From IMG/VR virus record IMGVR_UViG_3300027896_000250, positions 1 through 22,086 of that record: DNA of 22,086 bases; one strand, 5' to 3'. Below the pieces are notes generated by a model. The model was not told the origin of the DNA. It did no database searches and saw only the letters and a list, made by a program, of their open reading frames with translations. Positions within the stretch are counted from its first letter, which is position 1. Each line of letters begins with the position of its first letter. The DNA is from a virus. Below are positions 1 through 5,768 of this stretch, in pieces. A program made the position numbers and the translations under genes.

Positions 1-3
1 GTT

Positions 4-519
4 ATGAACAGTGGAAAACATCAATTAGGGAAGTTCACTTACAAGAATGAGGACTACTTTCTCGTCTGCAACAAGAACGATGACGACCCTGCATACACCA
101 GTTATGCCCTATATGTTACAAGGGGCACTTGGCAAGTCGCACAGCCAGAGATAATTGCATCTGCTATGGGTAACACGGCAGACAAGCCCTACAATCCTGA
201 TGCCAATGTTTATTTCAATAAACTGATGGTGGAGATTAACCAGCAGCTAATAACCTACTTCACCCCTAAACCTGACCCTGACCCGTGGGTGAACACTTTA
301 GTTAATGACATAACCGACCTCATCTTTGTTGGAGGCACAACACTACAGGTCAAGGAGAGGAACTATGGGGCTAACCCTGAGTTTAATAAATGGGTGTCGT
401 GGGTGACTGGATTTACAGGAGACTTCGGGACTCCTGAACATGAATGGGCAGCTTTCGCAGCAAAGTACAATGTGGACTCTGTAAAGCTCCTGGCTTTGTT
501 TAACAGCTTTCTGAAATAA
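4..519 (+). CDS. Hypothetical late-region phage protein
   Basis: The reading frame codes for 171 residues and opens three bases into the window, so its ribosome binding site is outside and the true start could lie further upstream. I recognise no domain. The N-terminal third is strand-like and rich in Tyr and Asn, the middle has a Pro/Asp run (PKPDPDPW, about residues 88-95), and the C-terminal part looks helical and ends with a hydrophobic stretch. There is no signal peptide or membrane segment. It is followed after 19 bases by a small membrane protein with a good ribosome binding site, then by lysis genes, so it belongs to the end of the late operon. A tail-associated or accessory role is a guess from position only. 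Confidence 0.6.
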   Translation: MNSGKHQLGKFTYKNEDYFLVCNKNDDDPAYTSYALYVTRGTWQVAQPEIIASAMGNTADKPYNPDANVYFNKLMVEINQQLITYFTPKPDPDPWVNTLVNDITDLIFVGGTTLQVKERNYGANPEFNKWVSWVTGFTGDFGTPEHEWAAFAAKYNVDSVKLLALFNSFLK

Positions 520-538
520 AAAGAAGGGAGATCGACTT

Positions 539-772
539 ATGGGACTCACGCTCGGCGACGGATTGACCATTATGTCCATTACCGGATTCGTTCTCGCGGT
601 CTTCTGGCGTCTTTTGCCTATGAGAAACGCGAAAAACAAAGATTCAACCCCAGACTCTATGCCTGTTCCTCTTTGCTGGGAGCATTCTGGAGTCTGTAAG
701 GCTATCGAGAATATTGAGAGCTGGCTCGAAAGCATCAGCACAGATGTAAAGCATTTACTGGAAAGGCAATAA
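539..772 (+). CDS. Small single-helix membrane protein of the lysis region
   Basis: This 77-residue protein has a Shine-Dalgarno sequence (AAGGGAG) about 9 bases before its ATG. Residues 8-26 form one hydrophobic helix (start GLTIMSITGFVLAVFW), followed by a basic patch (RNAKNK) that should stay in the cytoplasm. The C-terminal 25 residues (from about IENIESWLE) look like an amphipathic helix. It sits directly before the spanin pair and a three-helix holin candidate. One-helix membrane proteins with a helical tail are common in lysis cassettes as holin accessories or antiholins, but no family signature is visible, so the role is inferred from position alone. Confidence 0.55.
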   Translation: MGLTLGDGLTIMSITGFVLAVFWRLLPMRNAKNKDSTPDSMPVPLCWEHSGVCKAIENIESWLESISTDVKHLLERQ

Positions 773-773
773 C

Positions 774-893
774 ATGGAAACGAAATACCATCAGATCATG
801 GCGATCATGGCGATCAGGGGATGCAACGATCCCCCACGTTCCGCCAGGGGCTTAAAGGAGGTTAAAAGATGTGGACATGGATTATGGGTTTAG
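774..893 (+). CDS. Possible 39-residue mini-gene upstream of Rz
   Basis: An ATG lies two bases after the preceding stop, with GGAAAGG seven bases upstream as a plausible ribosome binding site. The frame codes for 39 residues (METKYHQIMAIMAIRG...) and overlaps the start of the Rz-like gene by 25 bases. Its N-terminal part holds a tandem DNA repeat (ATCATGGCG twice plus part of a third copy), giving IMAIMAI. No domain is recognised. It could be a short real gene, a translated leader coupled to Rz, or chance. The ribosome binding site argues mildly for translation. Confidence 0.3.
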   Translation: METKYHQIMAIMAIRGCNDPPRSARGLKEVKRCGHGLWV

Positions 894-1312
894 ACATTAA
901 AAATATGATCATCATTGCCTTGGTCAGCCTCATTCTCGGCTGCGGCATCTACATAGGGATTCAGAAGATAGAGATTTCTCATAAGACGGCCACGATCATA
1001 AGCCAGGAGGCCTCTATCAAAAGTTTGGAGCGGGCCAACGACATTATGAATCAGAATGCCGTGGCTGCCCGGAAAGCCCAGGATGAAATGCAGAAGGTAG
1101 TGGCAGCCGCAGTCGGACTGAAAACGATTATAAAGGGAATACCCGACGAGGTAAGGAGGGGTTTGAAAAATGAAACGCTGGAAAAAGTTAATCATTGTAT
1201 TGGTCAGTTTTTCCGTGATGGGATGCTGTCCGTCGATTGTAGCGCCAGTGGAGCCGTTCTGCCCAAGGCCGTTAGTGCCGGCATGGCAGGAGGGGGCGGA
1301 AAATCTCCCTGA
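869..1312 (+). CDS. Rz-like inner-membrane spanin (i-spanin)
   Basis: This 147-residue protein should act in the last step of lysis: together with the outer-membrane lipoprotein encoded inside it, it bridges the periplasm and fuses or disrupts the outer membrane. Visible features are a strong ribosome binding site (AAAGGAGG, 7 bases before ATG), an N-terminal signal-anchor helix at about residues 12-32 (starts MIIIALVSLILG), then a long charged, Ala-rich coiled-coil-like region (about 38-110) facing the periplasm. Length and layout match Rz-type proteins. The Rz1-like gene starts within it in the +1 frame and ends beyond it, the classic overlapping arrangement. Assignment rests on topology and gene architecture, since spanins have little sequence conservation. 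Confidence 0.8.
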   Translation: MWTWIMGLDIKNMIIIALVSLILGCGIYIGIQKIEISHKTATIISQEASIKSLERANDIMNQNAVAARKAQDEMQKVVAAAVGLKTIIKGIPDEVRRGLKNETLEKVNHCIGQFFRDGMLSVDCSASGAVLPKAVSAGMAGGGGKSP

Positions 1313-1406
1313 TAATTGTGCCGAAGCCGTGGTCTACACAAAGCAGATCGAGAAGACGGTTAAGTGCTATGAGGCCACGTTCATGAAAAAGGGGAATAAA
1401 AAATGA
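1170..1406 (+). CDS. Rz1-like outer-membrane lipoprotein spanin (o-spanin)
   Basis: This 78-residue protein starts inside the Rz-like gene in the +1 frame and extends past its stop. It has a lipoprotein signal: basic start (MKRWKK), hydrophobic stretch (LIIVLVSFSV) and a lipobox-like VMGC with the lipid-accepting cysteine at about residue 19. The mature part begins CPSIVAPVEPFCPRPLVP, a Pro-rich segment typical of Rz1 proteins, followed by a short helical tail with two further cysteines. The ribosome binding site (AAGGAGGGG, upstream of the ATG) lies within the Rz reading frame. Its partner is the i-spanin at 869-1312. The final four bases overlap the next gene (ATGA), suggesting translational coupling to the holin candidate. 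Confidence 0.82.
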   Translation: MKRWKKLIIVLVSFSVMGCCPSIVAPVEPFCPRPLVPAWQEGAENLPDNCAEAVVYTKQIEKTVKCYEATFMKKGNKK

Positions 1407-1684
1407 AGGAGCTCAGAAAGTACCTTGAGCGATTCGGCCTCGTCCTCTTGGTCGCTGTATTGATCATCCTCTTTGTGATGGGGAAGAATAACGTCGAAAC
1501 GATGTTTTACAAAATTTGCCTTGTCACGGTTGGATGGGGCGTGGCAGATCTGCTTTGGCTGGTATTTTTCAAGCGCTGGCTGGGAAGGATGGAGGATCTC
1601 GCTAAAGATGATCGGCAAGCTATTTTTATTTTTCGTGGCATTCTTTACGCTGCTACTATCGTGGCCCTCACCCTCGGCCTCTGA
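1403..1684 (+). CDS. Candidate holin, three membrane helices
   Basis: This 93-residue protein overlaps the o-spanin stop by ATGA. Three hydrophobic segments are visible: about residues 11-27 (FGLVLLVAVLIILFVMG), 37-55 (begins ICLVTVGWGVADLLW) and 74-93 (ends ATIVALTLGL), separated by charged loops (KRWLGRMEDLAKDDRQ). Size, helix count and position between spanins and the muralytic enzyme fit a class I-like holin, which would form lesions in the inner membrane to trigger lysis. Holins share little sequence, so this is a call by topology and neighbourhood. Its 3' end overlaps the transglycosylase start by about 77 bases in another frame. Confidence 0.6.
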   Translation: MKELRKYLERFGLVLLVAVLIILFVMGKNNVETMFYKICLVTVGWGVADLLWLVFFKRWLGRMEDLAKDDRQAIFIFRGILYAATIVALTLGL

Positions 1685-2225
1685 TACCCTTATCAACAGG
1701 TGTCTCAAGTATTATCCGCAAGTCATACGCGAGGCCAGGTATCAGATCGGCCTCCAGGCGCCTTCTCATTACTTCATGGGACAGATCGAGCAGGAAAGCA
1801 GATGTGATCAAGGCATAACCGCTTTTGATGGCGGCATGGGCCTGGGTCAGTTCATGCCCGGGACCGCGGAATGGATTCAAAAAAAAGAGGCCGCGCTCAG
1901 GGATATCTCCATACAGCCGAATCCCTATGACCCGCGGTGGTCAATCCGCGCTCTGGTCCTCTATGATAATTGGCTGTATAAGCAGGCGGCCTGCCCTGGC
2001 TGGTATTTTGCCTTTCGCGGTTATAATGGCGGTATCGGGCTTCTTAACCGCGAGATCCGGAAGGCCGGCACATGCGACCAAGCTGCCGTAGAAAAATGTT
2101 GCAGCCGGAAGATCCTGCATTTGAAGAAGCGGGACCTCAATATGTGCAACGACGTCAATATCCCCTATCCAGGCTTAATTTTTAATAAGGCAAAGAAATA
2201 TGAAGGACGTGCAGCAGGACAATGA
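1608..2225 (+). CDS. Secreted SLT-type lytic transglycosylase (endolysin)
   Basis: This is the phage muralytic enzyme, cleaving the MurNAc-GlcNAc bond of peptidoglycan. I start it at the ATG giving MIGKLFLFF..., because this creates a clear signal sequence (residues 1-25, ending PSPSAS before D26). An upstream in-frame start would add 29 residues that only shadow the holin gene. GGAGG lies 12 bases before the chosen ATG, a slightly long spacing. The lysozyme-like fold is shown by the catalytic Glu in EQES (E63 of 205), the GLGQFMPGTA motif (78-87) and GYNGG (138-142), the standard order for SLT transglycosylases. Several cysteines in the C-terminal third may form periplasmic disulfides. Sec export would make its release less dependent on a large-hole holin. 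It overlaps the holin candidate and the next gene. Confidence 0.82.
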   Translation: MIGKLFLFFVAFFTLLLSWPSPSASDTLINRCLKYYPQVIREARYQIGLQAPSHYFMGQIEQESRCDQGITAFDGGMGLGQFMPGTAEWIQKKEAALRDISIQPNPYDPRWSIRALVLYDNWLYKQAACPGWYFAFRGYNGGIGLLNREIRKAGTCDQAAVEKCCSRKILHLKKRDLNMCNDVNIPYPGLIFNKAKKYEGRAAGQ

Positions 2226-2385
2226 GCTGTTTATGATGGGGGCTGCGCTGTGCGACCTATGCTCAGACGTTCATGTTTTTGTGGGGAACATAGAGGGTAA
2301 AGAGAAAGTCATTGACGCCTGCAGGAAGTGGCTAAAGATAAATTGTGGCGAAGCGCGGAATGTCAAGGTTCACTATATAGAATAG
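2200..2385 (+). CDS. Small hypothetical protein, last gene of the lysis operon
   Basis: This 61-residue acidic protein (MKDVQQDNELFMM...) starts 26 bases before the transglycosylase stop, in another frame. It looks like a small mixed alpha/beta protein: a strand (DVHVFVGNI), a helix (KVIDACRKWLKI) and a strand (NVKVHYIE), with three cysteines. No family is recognised. Its stop lies 13 bases inside the 3' end of the convergent integrase gene, so it is the last rightward gene before the strand switch. Confidence 0.5.
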   Translation: MKDVQQDNELFMMGAALCDLCSDVHVFVGNIEGKEKVIDACRKWLKINCGEARNVKVHYIE

Positions 2386-3449
2386 CCTCGGCTTATGTGC
2401 GGATCACTGTGCGGTTTTATGTTTTTTTGTGTAAAATTTCCCTCCAAAGCCTTTGTTGCCGCCCTCAAATCTTCGTCAATGGAGTGGAGGTAAATCTCCG
2501 TCGTCCGTTCTTCCGTATGACCCAAGAGGTCCTTGAGCGCTTTGGTCGCAATCTTCTTCTTCTTATTCTTCAAATAGCTGGATATGAAATGCCGGATGGC
2601 GTGAAATCCGTACTGAGAAACGCCAGCCCTTTTGCAGAGGCCCTTCATCAGCTTTGGCCGGTGATAGTATCGATCGCTGGTCTTTTCGTTATAGAAGACC
2701 CATTTATCCTGTTTCCTATTCTGCCAGCGCCGCCAGAGGATATCATACAATTCCTGGTTCATGGGCACAGGGATGGCGGTGTAAGCTCCCCCCTTCCTTT
2801 TCCGGGTCCATTTTGTGAGGACCCGGGTATCGAAGTTCGCGTCCTCCCAGGCGAGCCTCAAGACTTCATCTATCCGTGCCAGCGAGTGAGTGAGCGTCAA
2901 TATTAGGTCTTGTTCGTCCTTCCCGGGATCCGCAGCGAGGATGATCTTTAAGAAATCTTCTTCTGCCGGCACTTCCTTCTTCCTGGCAGTGTGCGGCATC
3001 TTGTCAATGTCGCGGCAAGGGTTCTGAATGGGTAGTTTAAGCTGCCTTATTCCCCAAGTGAAGAGCGCCGAGAGGTCTTTGCGGTGGGCATTGTAGTTGT
3101 AATTGCTTGGCCGGGTATCAAGATATTGATGAATTTCGTCGGGTGTTAAAGTGAGGACGTCCGGATCTCCATGGAACCGGATGAAAGATTGGTAAACAAA
3201 TTTCTTGTAGTCGTAGGTTTTAGGGACAAACCTTCTTTCCGCGTAGGTTAGATACTGATCGGCTAACAGCGAAAAGGCCATGTCGGTCGTCTTCCGCTGT
3301 TTGTTTTCTTGCCTGAGTTTCCGGCGCCGATCTTCCCGGGCCGCCGACGCCTCGCGCCTGGTTTCGTAGCCGCTGCTTGTGTAGGTCTGTCGGAGGTATT
3401 GAAAGCTGTAGCGCCACGTTTTGAGTGCCTTGTCTTTCCATATACTCAT
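2373..3449 (-). CDS. int: Phage tyrosine-type integrase
   Basis: Site-specific recombinase that integrates and excises the phage at attP/attB. I start it at the ATG giving MSIWKDKALKTWRYSF (358 residues), because GGGAGG lies six bases upstream; a longer in-frame version has no such site. An N-terminal arm-binding-like segment (about 1-60, rich in Arg/Lys) is followed by a core-binding SAM-like domain (about 70-145) and the catalytic domain. The catalytic residues are visible: Arg in SLARIDEVLRL (about R192), HAIR (H283, R286), LLGH (H311) and the nucleophile in TTEIYLH (about Y320). It is the last gene of the leftward early operon, directly after an excisionase-like gene whose frame runs 230 bases into it. 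Its 3' end overlaps the convergent rightward gene by 13 bases. Confidence 0.93.
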   Translation of the reverse strand: MSIWKDKALKTWRYSFQYLRQTYTSSGYETRREASAAREDRRRKLRQENKQRKTTDMAFSLLADQYLTYAERRFVPKTYDYKKFVYQSFIRFHGDPDVLTLTPDEIHQYLDTRPSNYNYNAHRKDLSALFTWGIRQLKLPIQNPCRDIDKMPHTARKKEVPAEEDFLKIILAADPGKDEQDLILTLTHSLARIDEVLRLAWEDANFDTRVLTKWTRKRKGGAYTAIPVPMNQELYDILWRRWQNRKQDKWVFYNEKTSDRYYHRPKLMKGLCKRAGVSQYGFHAIRHFISSYLKNKKKKIATKALKDLLGHTEERTTEIYLHSIDEDLRAATKALEGNFTQKNIKPHSDPHISRGYSI

Positions 3450-3612
3450 CGATATCCTCCCGATGAAAACGTAGCGCCCGGATGCCAGGAAGAAAGAACC
3501 CGCCCAGCTCGAAAGCGTGATCATACACCGTCCGAGGGGAAATATTCAAGATATTTGCAACGTCTTTTACTGTGAGTAGCGGGGTCATATTATTTCCACG
3601 GTAGATCGTCAT
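3220..3612 (-). CDS. Excisionase-like HTH protein overlapping integrase
   Basis: The first about 60 residues form a compact helix-turn-helix domain of the excisionase/MerR-like type: PLLTVKDVANILNISPRTVY, followed by a wing and RFHREDIDEYMER. Such proteins bind DNA and often steer integrase toward excision. The start is uncertain: the first ATG overlaps the upstream stop as ATGA, while a second ATG at 3588 (MTPLLTVKDV...) is where the domain itself begins and has a weak GTGGA site. The frame has no stop where the domain ends (about 3432), just after the integrase start (3449), and continues about 70 residues antagonistically read from integrase codons. That C-terminal tail is Arg/Gly-rich and probably not a folded domain. 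The genes are translationally entangled and likely co-regulated. Confidence 0.7.
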   Translation of the reverse strand: MTIYRGNNMTPLLTVKDVANILNISPRTVYDHAFELGGFFLPGIRALRFHREDIDEYMERQGTQNVALQLSIPPTDLHKQRLRNQARGVGGPGRSAPETQARKQTAEDDRHGLFAVSRSVSNLRGKKVCP

Positions 3613-3977
3613 GCGCCCGATTCTTTTTTCGGATTGAACATTCCCCTTGTTGTACCGTTCCTCTCGCTCTCCCCTTTGACCTTGTAGAAGGCAAAAGGTA
3701 GCTTGGCTTCATGCTTTACATTTACATCAGCAATCCCTTTTAGAATTGCCGAGCAATCCCAATAATGATGTGGGCTACATCCTTTTGGGTAAGCCAATCC
3801 ATGACCGCATGGGCAAAGTGCAGTTGCAGAGTATCTCAATTCTTCATCTGTAAAGATTGGATTGTCTGTCAGTCGTTTCTGGAAAGCGGCATCCTTTTCT
3901 TTGTAATAGGAAGTTATAACCTCCTTCGCTTCCTTCTCTTGTTCAAGTGCCTTTTTGTACTGTTTTTCGGTAATCAT
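3609..3977 (-). CDS. Hypothetical protein with Cys/His zinc-binding-like cluster
   Basis: A 122-residue protein started at the ATG giving MITEKQYKKALEQ, with AAAGGAG five bases upstream; an upstream in-frame ATG lacks such a site. The N-terminal 55 residues are charged and helical (coiled-coil-like, EQEKEAKEVITSYYKEKD). The middle holds CPCGHG...GCSPHHYWDC, a Cys/His cluster able to bind zinc. The C-terminal tail is basic. No family is recognised. It overlaps the upstream Gp37/Gp68-like gene by ATGA and the downstream excisionase-like gene by ATGA, so it is part of the same leftward mRNA. Confidence 0.6.
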   Translation of the reverse strand: MITEKQYKKALEQEKEAKEVITSYYKEKDAAFQKRLTDNPIFTDEELRYSATALCPCGHGLAYPKGCSPHHYWDCSAILKGIADVNVKHEAKLPFAFYKVKGESERNGTTRGMFNPKKESGA

Positions 3978-4888
3978 AAATTCTCCTTTTGTTTCCACGG
4001 AAGTTCGTTGTGTTCTTTGCCATCGAGAAGGCGGCTATGCTTAACGCCGCTGTCCATCCATTCATTGACTACATTTCCATTATCATCCTTTGTCCAATTC
4101 AATCCCCACCTGCCCCAGCCCTTAAAGAAGAAGGGCACGCCCGCTGCCTGGCACTGATCCCTGACCGACCTTACCCAATCAGGATGCATCGGTCTTGCGC
4201 CTGAGCCTGTCTCCCCGCCGAGGATGACGGCATCGATGTGAGAACGATTATGCGGAGTAGAAATGGCCGGAAAATATTGACCGTTCAATGCGTTCCGTAG
4301 GGATGAAGGATGGATTCCCGGCTCTTGAATATTCCTTAAATCAATCGCCCCCAGCATCGGCTCTATACTCAGGAACTTCTTGCCCGGCACCTGCAGGAAG
4401 ATGGGGATTTTCTCATCGGCCTCTTGCTGGTTGCAGATCGTGAGGCCGTGGTAGATGTGATCGCGTAGGAATTTATGGCGGCCAACGTCGGGAAATTCAT
4501 AAATTGGTGAGTCAAAGTAATTAAGTAATCTCTCGTGTCGCTTCGTTAAGATCAGATAGGTATGCCACTCAGCCTTGTTCATTGTGTAGAAAGCCTTATC
4601 TATAAACTTTAGTGGCACGTCCTCATGGAATAAATCATTCCACACCGCCCACACGGTCGGCTTCTTGCGCTTGAGGGGAATGTCGAGGCGGTCAGGACGG
4701 GGATAGATATGGCCACAGAATTTTATCAGCCCATTTGAATCTTTATATGTCATACACTCGCCGCCGATATTAAAGCGGTTTGTCATTGCCGCACTCCAAC
4801 AATTTTGACACCCTGGTGAACAGGGAGTGCAGCCGTCGATGAGGCTCCACGGCTTATCCCAATACCTGCCCTTTGATATGTCGATCAT
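3974..4888 (-). CDS. Gp37/Gp68-family phage protein (DUF5131), radical SAM-like
   Basis: A 304-residue protein of the widespread phage Gp37/Gp68 family. The N-terminus has CTPCSPGCQNCW (residues 20-31), which contains CxxxCxxC, the spacing used by radical SAM enzymes to hold a 4Fe-4S cluster. Further family-like segments are PTVWAVWNDLFHEDVP (about 77-92), LILTKRHERL, LTICNQQEAD, FLSIEPMLGAIDL and the C-terminal VILGGETGSGARPMHPDWVRS and FFFKGWG. The enzymatic substrate of this family is not known to me; its members are common in temperate phages and plasmids. AAGGAAGG lies four bases before the ATG. It is intact, in contrast to the broken radical SAM gene 430 bases upstream in the same operon. 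Confidence 0.85.
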   Translation of the reverse strand: MIDISKGRYWDKPWSLIDGCTPCSPGCQNCWSAAMTNRFNIGGECMTYKDSNGLIKFCGHIYPRPDRLDIPLKRKKPTVWAVWNDLFHEDVPLKFIDKAFYTMNKAEWHTYLILTKRHERLLNYFDSPIYEFPDVGRHKFLRDHIYHGLTICNQQEADEKIPIFLQVPGKKFLSIEPMLGAIDLRNIQEPGIHPSSLRNALNGQYFPAISTPHNRSHIDAVILGGETGSGARPMHPDWVRSVRDQCQAAGVPFFFKGWGRWGLNWTKDDNGNVVNEWMDSGVKHSRLLDGKEHNELPWKQKENL

Positions 4889-4904
4889 GTTTCCTTCCTT
4901 TCCC

Positions 4905-5063
4905 TCATAGTTTAGGTGGGTGAATAAAAGCCTCGAAGATTTTAGGCTGCCCCCTGTAGGGTATAGGCTCTTTGAAGATTACTGGATGCTCGAAAACGAA
5001 ACCGAAAGGCCCGAAAAACCAGCGGGAACCGTGACACTTGACACAATCAACCATATCGACCAT
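4905..5063 (-). CDS. Small hypothetical protein with one CxxC motif
   Basis: I place the start at the ATG giving MVDMVDCVKCHGSRW (52 residues), six bases after the upstream stop; GGAGG lies 12 bases before it. A longer version from 5102 would overlap the upstream gene by 34 bases. The protein has a single CVKCHG motif near the N-terminus, then an aromatic-rich stretch (RWFFGPFGFVFEHPVIF) and a Pro-rich tail. It resembles a half zinc ribbon, but there is no second cysteine pair. It lies 17 bases upstream of the Gp37/Gp68-like gene. Function unknown. Confidence 0.5.
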   Translation of the reverse strand: MVDMVDCVKCHGSRWFFGPFGFVFEHPVIFKEPIPYRGQPKIFEAFIHPPKL

Positions 5064-5068
5064 GCCGA

Positions 5069-5323
5069 TTATGCTGCCTCCACTATCGAGTAATAAACCC
5101 ATCTATTCCCCAAGACCCGCCTGTGCCTGATCGTGTAGCCGAGCGGTTTCAGCAGTTCCTCGAGATCTGTTATGCGGCGCCGGTACTCCGGAAGGAACGC
5201 CTTAAGGAAGTCCCGCCCTGATATCTCCCCATGCTCCAGCATCATTTGATAGACCCTCCACGTTTGGGTCCCGTAGCTCGCGGGGTTTTTTGGATATTCA
5301 AACTGGAGGGCGAGCTGGGTCAT
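5069..5323 (-). CDS. Winged-helix-like small phage protein
   Basis: This 84-residue protein overlaps the upstream radical SAM remnant's stop by ATGA. The pattern TQTWRVYQMMLEHGEISGRDFLKAF...EYRRRITDLEELLKPLGYTIRHRR...NRWVYYSIVEA reads as helix, turn, recognition helix and a beta wing, a fold common in small phage regulators and DNA-binding accessory proteins. The segment RRRITDLEELLKPLGYTI would be the recognition helix and first wing strand. No specific family or target is recognised. That it survives intact beside a deleted gene suggests it is under selection. Confidence 0.6.
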   Translation of the reverse strand: MTQLALQFEYPKNPASYGTQTWRVYQMMLEHGEISGRDFLKAFLPEYRRRITDLEELLKPLGYTIRHRRVLGNRWVYYSIVEAA

Positions 5324-5768
5324 ATATCAAAGCATCCCTGTTGTTTATCGTATTTCCAATGCTCAAAATCTTTATAATCAATGTGTTCATACCATCTGAG
5401 TCTTGAGTAATAGTTAACCATGTTACGAAGCTCTCTCTCGGTCCACCCGCCTGCTTCATAAACATAGCCGTTCTTTTCAAGGGCATCCAGCGGTTGAAAG
5501 CGCATGGGGTTAGGCCTGATATCCCATGACCGCACCAATTCAAGCCGATATAGGGCATCTTCCGGCGTGTCGTTGTATCCGATCAGGACATAGACCCCTA
5601 TATCTTTCGTCGTTTCCTGCCGGCAAAGGTCAATGGCATCCTTCACAGATCCTTCATCGTTCACATGATCAAAAGCAAATCTCACCTTACAATGAGGCAA
5701 GAAACCAAGGGCGAAGGCTGCTGCAGGTAGGAGTTTTTGAGATAATCCTTAATCTCTTCGGCGGTCAT
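5320..5768 (-). pseudogene. Remnant of a phage radical SAM gene, iron-sulfur core missing
   Basis: The C-terminal 126 residues (5320-5700) look like the C-terminal half of a phage radical SAM protein: RFAFDHVNDEGSVKDAI, VYVLIGYNDTPEDALYRLE, IRPNPMRFQPLDAL and a conserved helical end. The CxxxCxxC cluster motif and N-terminal barrel strands are absent. Upstream, a proper ATG (5768) overlaps the helicase stop by ATGA but yields only 28 residues (MTAEEIKDYLKNSYLQQPSP...) before a TGA at 5682-5684, in a frame different from the C-terminal part. The simplest reading is an original gene starting at 5768 that lost an internal segment and shifted frame. The C-terminal fragment could still be made from a TTG at 5700, but without the cluster it cannot do radical SAM chemistry. 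Confidence 0.65.

Noticed and set aside
2340-2480. attP core inside the int 3' end
   Set aside because: Expected from gene order, but no sequence feature identifies a core without the host attB for comparison.
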